From JAJNPS01 sp031430315 (GTDB lineage Bacteria; Pseudomonadota; Alphaproteobacteria; Rhodobacterales; Rhodobacteraceae), in the NCBI GenBank assembly GCA_031430315.1, contig JANPBI010000180.1:1-6759 (forward strand): a DNA stretch of 6,759 nt, read 5' to 3'. The notes below the pieces were generated by a model. It was not told the origin of the DNA, made no database searches, and saw only the letters and a program-made list of their open reading frames with translations. The translations under genes and the position numbers were made by a program. Shown piece after piece: positions 1 through 6,349 of this stretch. Position 1 is the first letter of the stretch, and each line of letters opens with the position of its first letter.

Positions 1-1
1 C

Positions 2-1024
2 CACGGCGCACCGGAAAGTCCGGCCCTGCAGCTACGTCTTTCCAATACGATCCGCGCCCTGACCGCAGCCAAAGCGCTCAACGGGGCGCGGATCGGGGTG
101 ATCGGCGGACTTGCCATGACTTTCTACAATATGGAGGTATCTTCTGCGGCATTGATGACCCGGCTGGGTGTCAGCGTGGCGCATCATGATATCCAAGAAC
201 TGACGGGTCGGATGGCGGCGGTCTCGACTGACCGGGTTGGTGCCGAGCTTGCCTTGATGACGGCCAAAGCGCCGGTGCGAGGTGTCAGCCAGGCCCAAAT
301 GGGCCTGACCGCGCGCTGTGCCCTGGCGCTGCGCGACATTGCAGGCGCAGGTGGGTATGCTGGGCTTGCCGTCAGCGACTGGCCCGCGTTGCAAACCGAT
401 CCGGGCATGCATCCCGGTGCCGCTTTCAGCTGGCTGGAGGAGGTCGACAATATGGCCATCGCGTCCGAGGGCGACGTTCTGGGTGTGGTCACGCAACTGG
501 TCGCGCGATCGGTGACCGGACGAGTTGGTGCGCTGCTTGACATGACCGAACCCGATCTCGACAGCGGTCAGCTGTTGATGTGGCACGGCGGGGGCGGGCC
601 GCTTTATCTTGCCGATCAGACGGGTGCTGCGTGGATCAACCATCCGATGATCGGGCGCGGAACGGCGGCGGGTCCGATCCACGGAGCAATTGCAGATTTC
701 GTTTTTTCGCCCGGACCCGTGACGGTGTTCCGCATTGCGCGCGACGCGGGTGCTCTCTTTCAGATGACTGCGACGGTGCAACCGCGCCATCCTTCGGGCT
801 TTGACGGTTGCCGGGGGTGGCTGCAGGATTTCCGGGTTGGGCAAGAGCCCGCCTGCCTGGCGGATGTCGTGGCCACGGTCATGGCGCATGGGTTGGAGCA
901 TCACTTCATTCTGGTGCCGGGCAACCATGCATCCGTTTTGGCCGAGTTCGGGTCATGGACCGGGATGATGGCCCTTGCCCGCCGCCCGATGCGGGATCAT
1001 CTGGACGCTTCCGACTTCAGTTGA
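2..1024 (+). CDS. L-fucose/L-arabinose isomerase-like protein (COG2407 type), C-terminal part, 5' end outside window
   Basis: An open frame enters from the left edge (first full codon at position 2) and ends at TGA 1022-1024, giving 340 residues with no start in view. A GTG at 98 is in frame, but the reading frame and family-like sequence continue upstream of it, so it is unlikely to be the start. The family assignment rests on the block WPALQ...HPGAAFSWLEE, then SEGDVLG, then LLDMTEPDLDSGQLLMWHGG, and a late PGNHAS. By analogy with FucI, the Glu of EGDV (codon 467-469), the Asp of LLDM (539-541) and the His of GNH (926-928) are the likely divalent-metal ligands for aldose-ketose isomerisation. 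Members of this family are cytosolic and act on several sugars, so the substrate is open. Family FucI-like proteins are roughly 450-600 residues, so perhaps a quarter to a third is missing at the N-terminus. It converges on the nucleoside hydrolase gene and is not part of the leftward operon. Confidence 0.8.
   Translation, partial: HGAPESPALQLRLSNTIRALTAAKALNGARIGVIGGLAMTFYNMEVSSAALMTRLGVSVAHHDIQELTGRMAAVSTDRVGAELALMTAKAPVRGVSQAQMGLTARCALALRDIAGAGGYAGLAVSDWPALQTDPGMHPGAAFSWLEEVDNMAIASEGDVLGVVTQLVARSVTGRVGALLDMTEPDLDSGQLLMWHGGGGPLYLADQTGAAWINHPMIGRGTAAGPIHGAIADFVFSPGPVTVFRIARDAGALFQMTATVQPRHPSGFDGCRGWLQDFRVGQEPACLADVVATVMAHGLEHHFILVPGNHASVLAEFGSWTGMMALARRPMRDHLDASDFS
1017..1024. other. Convergent overlap of two stop codons
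   Basis: The plus-strand isomerase-like gene ends with TGA at 1022-1024 and the minus-strand nucleoside hydrolase ends with TGA (plus-strand tca) at 1017-1019, so the two coding regions overlap by 8 bases tail-to-tail. No space exists for a terminator between them. Any termination signal for either transcript would have to lie inside the opposite gene. Confidence 0.85.
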
Positions 1025-2093
1025 GTGCGGCAAGCTTGTCGTAGAAATGCACAAAGATCTCGTCGCGCTGCACGTCATACGCCTCGCGGATCAGATGCCG
1101 GTCCGGGTCCTTCTGCCAATGCAGGTCCTCGGTCAGAACCGGCGACGTGGTCAGGAAGGTCGGCACCCAATCGGGGTTCACCAGCCACGCGATGCAGATC
1201 ATATCCCAGATGACCCAGGTGCGCCGATCAGTATCGGACAGCGCAAACATGTGGTGCAGGGGATTATGGGTGTAAAGGTGGTGCAGGTAGTCGCCAATCT
1301 CACCGCGTCCATTCACATGCGCGGCCATTTCTGGCAGCGAAATCTTCAACTGCGCCCCAACATGATAGCCCGGCAGATAGACCAGTGGCACGCCGCAATC
1401 GAACAGCACCCGCGCTGACGCCACATCCTGTACAAGGTTCAAAGAAGGGCGCACGGAATGGGGCGCATGCGACGGATAGGCCGAGGTCCAGATCACCACA
1501 ATGTCGCGGATGATCTCGGGTGCTGTCAGCAAAGCCGCCGCGATGTTGGTCACGCAGCCCATTGCCGCAATATAAAGCGGGCCATCGCCAGATTTGGCAA
1601 GGTCGATGATCGCCGTGACGGCTTCAGACAGGACCGGTCTTTCGGGGTCGGTCATGTAGCGATCCGCGCCGCGATAGATGCGCCCACCCGTCGCGATCCC
1701 ACATTTGCCATAGACCCGCAGGATTTCCTGATAGCTCAGCTCCATTCCCTCGGAGGGCCCGACAAGGGCCAGGTCGTCCACCTGCCGCCCTTGCGCATGC
1801 AGGCGCGAAAGCCACCCCTGGAAGCCCCCTACGAGGTGTTCTGCATGATCTGAACCCGACAGCATCGCTCGTTCGGCAGCTTTAAGTCCGGGGATGTGAT
1901 GGGCAAAGGAAAAGGGTTCTGCCGTCACCGCCTCGACCGTCATCCGCTCGGGGGTCAACAATGCCCAGGCGATGGCGTACTGATCGTCAATCTCATTGGC
2001 CGCATCAGTGTCGATCAGCAGCCGGACTTTACCCTTTGGCGCGGCCAGGCGTTCTTGCAGAAAAGCTGGATCAAGTACCGGAAACTGCGTCAT
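1017..2093 (-). CDS. Nucleoside hydrolase, inosine-uridine-preferring (IUNH) superfamily, divergent DTD-NEIDDQ subfamily
   Basis: This 358-residue protein is predicted to hydrolyse the N-glycosidic bond of a ribonucleoside or a related N-riboside in the cytosol. The calcium-binding signature is visible as D28-T-D30-AANEI-D36-D37-Q. It carries two more residues than the classical DTDPGxDD motif, a form known in a separate IUNH subfamily. Further marks are T182-N183 in GCVTNIAAALL (the Thr that binds calcium in classical enzymes), N219 with D223 in SLNLVQD (ribose contact region), and D297 in VIWDMICIAWLVNP (the C-terminal calcium Asp). The length is slightly above the usual 310-350. ATG 2091-2093 follows AAGGA with 6-base spacing, and the gene begins 9 bases after the GntR stop, so it is the last gene of the operon. 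Its stop overlaps the end of the convergent isomerase-like gene. The substrate cannot be told from sequence. The unusual motif and the catabolic company leave a non-canonical riboside possible. Confidence 0.87.
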   Translation of the reverse strand: MTQFPVLDPAFLQERLAAPKGKVRLLIDTDAANEIDDQYAIAWALLTPERMTVEAVTAEPFSFAHHIPGLKAAERAMLSGSDHAEHLVGGFQGWLSRLHAQGRQVDDLALVGPSEGMELSYQEILRVYGKCGIATGGRIYRGADRYMTDPERPVLSEAVTAIIDLAKSGDGPLYIAAMGCVTNIAAALLTAPEIIRDIVVIWTSAYPSHAPHSVRPSLNLVQDVASARVLFDCGVPLVYLPGYHVGAQLKISLPEMAAHVNGRGEIGDYLHHLYTHNPLHHMFALSDTDRRTWVIWDMICIAWLVNPDWVPTFLTTSPVLTEDLHWQKDPDRHLIREAYDVQRDEIFVHFYDKLAALN

Positions 2094-2099
2094 GGCATA

Positions 2100-2104
2100 T
2101 CCTT
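2100..2104 (-). promoter_or_regulatory. Ribosome binding site of the nucleoside hydrolase, overlapping the GntR stop codon
   Basis: Read on the minus strand, TAAGGATATGCC precedes the ATG at 2093. AAGGA is a good Shine-Dalgarno core with 6-base spacing, and its first two A residues belong to the TAA stop of the regulator. This supports both the chosen start and translational coupling of the two genes. The ATG inside the spacer (2096-2098) is out of frame. Confidence 0.7.
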
Positions 2105-2852
2105 AGGTATGGCGAGGCGTACGCGCCTGCCGGGTCAGGTTGAAACTGACGGTTCCGGTGCGATAAACGTCTTCGTGAAATACGGTTCCGCCGTCGTCAC
2201 CAAACGCAGAACACGCTTGTTTGAGCAGCGGACTGCCCACGGCAATTCCAAAGGTCGCGGCCATGTCCGCATCTGCAATCACCGGGCTGATATCTTCGCA
2301 AGCGGCTGACCATTCCAGTTTGAAACGATCCGACAGGATGCGCAGGATGGATTGCTTGGGGCCGGTCTCCGGGAAGTCCGCCGGCTTTGCACCCGACAGC
2401 AGGTCCGCAGGCGTATAGGTCATCACCAGCATGCGCGGCACCCCATCGACCGACCGCAGGCGCATCACGCGCGTGATAGGGCTGACCCGCATGTTTTCCG
2501 GCAGATGCGCGATTTCACGGACACCCGGCGCAAATGTGTCAATCGACAGCAGCCGCGTGGTCGGCTCGTGCCCCGCCCGCAGCATCGCGTCGGTAAAAGA
2601 CGTAAGGCAGGTGTCCGAGGCGGGCGAAAGCGTTATCAGCCGGTAGCCGCTGCCCTGTTTGCTTTCGACATAGCCGTCCTGCACCAGCATATCCAGCGCG
2701 CGCCGGATGGTGACGCGGCTGACGCCAAAGTGGGTCGCAAGTTCGCCTTCGGTCGGCATCCGGCTGCCAACACTATAGCGTCCGGCCTTTATGCGATCCA
2801 GAATGGTCCGGTAGGCCAGTTCGTATTTCGGCAGGTCTGTCATCTGGCTCAT
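2103..2852 (-). CDS. GntR-family transcriptional regulator, HutC/FarR subfamily (winged helix plus UTRA ligand domain)
   Basis: The protein is 249 residues when started at ATG 2850-2852. A GTG further upstream (2877-2879) would add nine residues but lies inside the dehydrogenase gene and has no better ribosome site. GAGGA at 2860-2864 sits 7 bases before the ATG and decides the start. Residues about 9-75 form the N-terminal winged helix-turn-helix: MPTEGELATHFGVSRVTIRR, then a recognition-helix continuation and the QGSGY wing. Residues about 85-240 fit a UTRA domain, the small-molecule-binding part of HutC-type regulators. They start with SFTDAMLRAGHEP and end with a strand containing HEDVYRTGTVSFNL. 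Such proteins are usually repressors released by a pathway metabolite. It lies inside the operon between the aldehyde dehydrogenase and the nucleoside hydrolase, so it probably controls this operon and itself. Its operator would then be upstream, beyond the right edge. The effector is unknown; an acyl-CoA, aldehyde-derived acid or nucleoside breakdown product are all possible. Confidence 0.9.
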   Translation of the reverse strand: MSQMTDLPKYELAYRTILDRIKAGRYSVGSRMPTEGELATHFGVSRVTIRRALDMLVQDGYVESKQGSGYRLITLSPASDTCLTSFTDAMLRAGHEPTTRLLSIDTFAPGVREIAHLPENMRVSPITRVMRLRSVDGVPRMLVMTYTPADLLSGAKPADFPETGPKQSILRILSDRFKLEWSAACEDISPVIADADMAATFGIAVGSPLLKQACSAFGDDGGTVFHEDVYRTGTVSFNLTRQARTPRHT

Positions 2853-2859
2853 CCGCCGT

Positions 2860-2864
2860 TCCTC
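2860..2864 (-). promoter_or_regulatory. Ribosome binding site of the GntR regulator, overlapping the aldehyde dehydrogenase stop codon
   Basis: On the minus strand TGAGGAACGGCGG leads into ATG 2852. The TGA is the stop of the aldehyde dehydrogenase and its GA begins the GAGGA Shine-Dalgarno core, 7 bases from the start. This favours the 249-residue regulator over the longer GTG-started form and points to termination-reinitiation coupling. Confidence 0.75.
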
Positions 2865-4326
2865 ATGCAACCCAGACACTTTTGGTCTGGGAGTATAGCG
2901 CTAGGGCGTCGCGCCCCATCTCGCGGCCATAGCCGGATTGCTTGATGCCGCCAAAGGGTGATGCGGCATCGGTTTCGCCCCAGCAATTGACCCAGACGGT
3001 GCCAGCCTGCAGCCGTTCGGCCATACGCCGGACCCGGGTCACGTCTTTTGACCAAAGCCCCGCCGCCAATCCAAAGGCTGAGGCGTTTGCGCGGGCCAGC
3101 ACGTGCGCTTCATCCGTAAACCGCAACACCGACAGCAAGGGTCCGAACGCCTCTTCCTGTGCGACGCGCATGTCGTCGCGCACCTCGGTCAGGATTGTCG
3201 GCGGCACAAACCAGCCAGCCCGGTCCATGCGTTCCCCTCCGGTCACGACAGTTGCGCCGTCGCGGCGGCCGCCCTCGATAAAGCCGGCGACCTTGTCCAT
3301 CTGTGCGCGACTGATCACCGGGCCAAGGTCATGCCCGGGATCATCCATGCCCGGCCCGACCGACAATGCCGCGGCCATTGCCGCCAGCCCATCGACAACG
3401 CGGTCATGCACCGAGGCATGAACGTACAGCCGCGCGCCTGCTGTGCAGCTCTGCCCGTTATTGCCAAAACCCGCCCAGAACGCCCCCGGAATGGCCACGG
3501 CAAGATCGGCATCGGCAAAGATGATGTTTGCGGCCTTGCCGCCCAGTTCCAGCGATACGCGTTTCAGATTGCCAGCCGAGGCCACTACGATCTTGCGACC
3601 GGTCTCGGTCGATCCGGTAAAGCCGATCTTTGCGACACCCGGATGAGCCGCCAGTGCGGCCCCGGCGTCGCGGCCAAGGCCCGGAACGACGTTCAGAACG
3701 CCCGGCGGCAAGCCTGCCTCCAGTGCAAGATCCGCAAGATACAGTGCCGAAAGCGGGGTTTCTTCGGATGGTTTGAGCACCACGGTATTTCCCGCCGCCA
3801 AAGCCGGGGCAAGCTTCCACATCGCCATCAACAACGGGTAATTCCATGGGCAGATCAGTCCGCAGACGCCCAAAGGCTCCACGCGCGTGTAGTTCAGCCG
3901 GTCGGGTATGTTGACCGGGATCACTGCGCCCTCGATCTTGTCCGGCCATCCGGCGAAATAGCGCAAGTGCCGCGCCGACCAAAAGGCGTCAACATCGCGC
4001 GCTTTGGCAAAGGGTTTGCCATTGTCCAATGCGTCCAGTTGACCGAACACGTCTGCCCTGTCCTCGATCATATCGGCGAGCCGCCACAGAATGCGCGACC
4101 GCCGATCCGGCAGCATGTCGCGCCAACCACCATCAAAAGCGGTTTGCGCCGCCGCAACTGCCAGATCGACCTCGGCTGCACCACATGCCGCGACGGTTGC
4201 AAGCTTGGTCTCGTCTGACGGGTTCAGGACGATCAGCGGCCCGTTGGTCTGCACCCGCCGCCCGCCAATGCGCGCGGGCTGCGGTTGCGCAAGGAAGGCC
4301 GCGACTGCTGGCAAGAGCGGGATCAT
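2863..4326 (-). CDS. NAD(P)+-dependent aldehyde dehydrogenase (ALDH superfamily)
   Basis: This 487-residue protein has the full length and every hallmark of a soluble ALDH that oxidises an aldehyde to its carboxylate. Catalytic residues are in place: N162 in PWNYP (oxyanion hole), E260 in LELGGK (general base), C294 in GQSCTAG (nucleophile) and E392 in EEAFGP (cofactor contact). The cofactor region shows K185 in VLKPSEETP with E188, the position where a Glu in related enzymes favours NAD+ over NADP+, and the GFTGST turn at about 235-240. The C-terminus ends in the usual PFGG-K-SG-GRE dimerisation strand (458-469) and a short tail. It resembles the broad aldehyde/betaine-aldehyde-type branch, but no substrate can be assigned. 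ATG 4324-4326 overlaps the synthetase stop as ATGA, with no strong ribosome site, so its translation probably depends on coupling. In this operon it may dispose of an aldehyde made by the thiolase/DUF35 pair. Confidence 0.93.
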   Translation of the reverse strand: MIPLLPAVAAFLAQPQPARIGGRRVQTNGPLIVLNPSDETKLATVAACGAAEVDLAVAAAQTAFDGGWRDMLPDRRSRILWRLADMIEDRADVFGQLDALDNGKPFAKARDVDAFWSARHLRYFAGWPDKIEGAVIPVNIPDRLNYTRVEPLGVCGLICPWNYPLLMAMWKLAPALAAGNTVVLKPSEETPLSALYLADLALEAGLPPGVLNVVPGLGRDAGAALAAHPGVAKIGFTGSTETGRKIVVASAGNLKRVSLELGGKAANIIFADADLAVAIPGAFWAGFGNNGQSCTAGARLYVHASVHDRVVDGLAAMAAALSVGPGMDDPGHDLGPVISRAQMDKVAGFIEGGRRDGATVVTGGERMDRAGWFVPPTILTEVRDDMRVAQEEAFGPLLSVLRFTDEAHVLARANASAFGLAAGLWSKDVTRVRRMAERLQAGTVWVNCWGETDAASPFGGIKQSGYGREMGRDALALYSQTKSVWVA

Positions 4327-5975
4327 GGCGCCACGACTTTTTCAGCGTCACGCAAGGCGCGGCGGTTGATCTTGCCCGACGATGTCATCTCAAACCCATC
4401 CACGAACGCGACCTCACGCGGGGCCTTGTAGGGCGCCAGCCGCGTGCGGACGTGATCGACAAGTAGCGTCGCAAGTGTTTCGGAGGCGTCGAATGTCGCC
4501 CGCAGTTTCACAAAGGCTTTGACGATCTGCCCCCGGTCAGCATCCGGTTTTCCTACGACGGCGCATTCGGCCACAGCGGGATGGGACAGCAGGCAGTCTT
4601 CGATCTCGGTCGGTCCGATGCGAAAGCCGCTGGATTTTATCAGATCGTCTGATCGCCCCTTGTGCCAGAAATACCCGTCCGCATCGCGTACCGCCAGATC
4701 ATGGGTGCGCAGATAGGGGCCAAGCCGCATTTCGGCATCTTTCCGGGCGTTGTTCAGATAGCCCAGATACCTTGTCGGCGAATTGGCGTTCGTGACAATT
4801 TCTCCCGCCTCGCCATCTGCCACCGGCCGCCCTTCGGCATCGACCAGCAGAACGTCGTGTCCCGGATAGGCGCGCCCCATCGACCCCGGCTTGCGCGGAT
4901 AGAGTGCCGCACAATTGCCGATCAGGTGGTTGACCTCGGTCATGCCGTAAAACTCGTTGCACACGACGCCGAGCCGGCTTTCGGCCCATTCCAGCGTCTC
5001 TGCTGCCAAAGCCTCGCCGCCGGTGCAAACCACCCGCAGAACCAGAGGATGCTGAACGCGGGGGTCAGGTTCCTGCGCCAGACGCTTGATCGCAGTGGGG
5101 GCCAAGAACGTATGCGTCACCCTGTGCCGCGCCATGAAGCCATACGCCCAGTTGGCCGAAAACCGGTCGAGCGACGTCGCGACCGGTCGCCCTGCCATCC
5201 ATGCGGGGAACAGCATGTCCAACAGGCCGCCGACCCAGGCCCAGTCCGAGGGCGACCAGTACACCGCATCGGCATCTGTCATCGACAGGTTGAAGAACAG
5301 GTTGATCGATGGCGTATAGGCCGCAAGGATCCGGTGGCCGTGCAAGATGCCCTTGGGCTTGCCGGTGGAGCCAGAGGTATACATCAGCAACGCCGGATCG
5401 TCCGCACCGCCGAAATCAGGCTCAAAGCCCGCTGGATCAGCGACAAAGGCCGCGCCCAAATCATGCTCATCGGGCTTGGACGCGCGGGCGTAGACATGTG
5501 TCAGGCCGGGAAAAGACTGCCCCTGAAGCGCGTCCCACGCAGCCCTGTCCGTCAAGATGACGCGCGCGCCGCAATCGTTCAAGGCATGGGCAAGGGTTTC
5601 CGGGCCGTAAAGCTGGGACAGCGTGACAGCCACCGCGCCAAGTTTGCAGATCGCCATATGGGCCACGGCGGTATCTGGGTGCTGACCGGTGTGCAGCGCC
5701 ACATGGTCGCCTCGCCCGAACCCCTGGTGCCGAAGTGTTGCGGCCAATCCCGTGGCGGCGCGGTCCACCTCGGCAAAGGTCTGCGTTGTGACAGTGCCGT
5801 CGGGTGCTTCAAAGATCAGGGCAGGGTGGTTGCGCGTCTTGGGGCCTAAGTACCGGCCCAGGGTCATATGATAGATGTTGGCGTCGTGTGGCCAGACGAT
5901 GCGCAACTGGCCATCTTCGCGGCACAGATTGAGGCGCGTCAGGTCGGCGCCGGTGATTTGATCAAAGGGCATCAT
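4323..5975 (-). CDS. AMP-forming acyl-CoA synthetase (ANL superfamily), acetyl/medium-chain acyl-CoA synthetase-like
   Basis: This 550-residue enzyme is expected to activate a carboxylic acid with ATP and CoA to an acyl-CoA through an acyl-AMP intermediate. Motifs in order are: the ATP-binding loop YTSGSTGKPKG (199-209), SDWAWVGG (243-250), GGE (319-321), YGMTE (343-347), the ribose-binding D426 in RTHDLA, the hinge region HKGRSDDLIKSSGFRIGP (438-455), and the adenylation Lys K535 in SSGKINRR. In acetyl-CoA synthetase a Trp two residues before the Thr-Glu of the YGMTE-equivalent motif closes the pocket to anything larger than acetate. Here that position is G344, as in medium-chain synthetases, so a larger acid is likely. 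The closest family flavour is the Acs/ACSM side rather than long-chain FadD. The start is ATG 5973-5975, directly overlapping the DUF35 stop as ATGA; the next codon is also ATG. It most likely feeds acyl-CoA to the co-transcribed thiolase-like/DUF35 pair. Confidence 0.93.
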   Translation of the reverse strand: MMPFDQITGADLTRLNLCREDGQLRIVWPHDANIYHMTLGRYLGPKTRNHPALIFEAPDGTVTTQTFAEVDRAATGLAATLRHQGFGRGDHVALHTGQHPDTAVAHMAICKLGAVAVTLSQLYGPETLAHALNDCGARVILTDRAAWDALQGQSFPGLTHVYARASKPDEHDLGAAFVADPAGFEPDFGGADDPALLMYTSGSTGKPKGILHGHRILAAYTPSINLFFNLSMTDADAVYWSPSDWAWVGGLLDMLFPAWMAGRPVATSLDRFSANWAYGFMARHRVTHTFLAPTAIKRLAQEPDPRVQHPLVLRVVCTGGEALAAETLEWAESRLGVVCNEFYGMTEVNHLIGNCAALYPRKPGSMGRAYPGHDVLLVDAEGRPVADGEAGEIVTNANSPTRYLGYLNNARKDAEMRLGPYLRTHDLAVRDADGYFWHKGRSDDLIKSSGFRIGPTEIEDCLLSHPAVAECAVVGKPDADRGQIVKAFVKLRATFDASETLATLLVDHVRTRLAPYKAPREVAFVDGFEMTSSGKINRRALRDAEKVVAP

Positions 5976-6349
5976 GGCGCAAAATCCGCTCCATCGCCGG
6001 TCACAACAAGCCCCGGCCTTGTCGTCAGTGCGGGTGCGATGCGCCCCATGGTTTCATGCGCCGCCATCCCTTGCAGCCGCGCCACCGACGCGGTTGATGC
6101 CCCGGCAAACTGCACCAGCGCAAAATCCCCATCTATCCCCGTCGACCGAAACATCACTTGCGCAGTTCCGTCAAGCGTCACCCACGCGCTTTGCCTGCCA
6201 CCACAAGCGCAAACTCTGGCTGGCGGAAAGCTGACCACATCGCAGGCCGTGCAACGCGCGGCGATTGCACGCCCGTCGCGCAGACCCGCGACGTATGGTG
6301 CGAGCCACCCTTCGGCCAGCACGTAATCAAGGCGCAGGTTCAGGTCCAT
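5972..6349 (-). CDS. DUF35 zinc-ribbon / OB-fold nucleic-acid-binding-like protein, partner of the thiolase-like protein
   Basis: This 125-residue protein has the two-part DUF35 layout. Residues about 1-30 are a helical lead. A zinc ribbon follows with C33-TA-C36 and, after FPPAR, C47-A-C49-GG. A compact OB-like half (about 55-125) begins WVTLDGTAQVMFRST. DUF35 proteins bind next to thiolase-superfamily enzymes. In archaea one bridges acetoacetyl-CoA thiolase and HMG-CoA synthase and helps hold CoA, and in actinobacteria one forms the steroid aldolase complex with Ltp2. No catalytic role of its own is expected. The second zinc knuckle is Cys-x-Cys here rather than the usual Cys-x2-Cys. ATG 6347-6349 lies inside the end of the thiolase-like gene (10-base overlap) behind a GGAGG. 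Its stop overlaps the synthetase start as ATGA. The direct junction with the thiolase-like gene supports a physical complex. Confidence 0.85.
   Translation of the reverse strand: MDLNLRLDYVLAEGWLAPYVAGLRDGRAIAARCTACDVVSFPPARVCACGGRQSAWVTLDGTAQVMFRSTGIDGDFALVQFAGASTASVARLQGMAAHETMGRIAPALTTRPGLVVTGDGADFAP

Noticed and set aside
98..100. GTG as the start of the isomerase-like gene
   Set aside because: The frame is open back to the window edge, the residues before it look like normal protein of the same domain, no ribosome site is visible, and the metal ligands would fall unusually early for the family.
32..928. A 298-codon minus-strand frame opposite the isomerase-like gene
   Set aside because: The plus-strand frame carries recognisable fucose-isomerase-like blocks and metal ligands. 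The minus-strand product is Arg/His-rich without any recognisable motif.
1031..1044. Short inverted repeat around CAAGCTTG as a terminator at the convergent junction
   Set aside because: The arms meet without a loop, no T-run follows on either strand, and it is inside the coding end of the nucleoside hydrolase.
2896..2903. Palindrome TAGCGCTA near the end of the dehydrogenase gene as a GntR operator
   Set aside because: A perfect 8-base palindrome is expected by chance many times in a window this size. It has no second copy nearby and does not resemble a HutC-type operator.
3103..4218. A 371-codon plus-strand frame antisense to the aldehyde dehydrogenase
   Set aside because: It has the same shadow composition and no domain, while the minus strand has an intact ALDH with all catalytic residues.
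4662..5849. A long open frame of 395 codons on the plus strand, antisense to the acyl-CoA synthetase
   Set aside because: The translation is rich in Arg, His, Pro, Gln and Cys, shows no recognisable domain and lies wholly opposite a gene with every ANL motif. Long antisense frames are expected in high-GC DNA with strong third-position bias.
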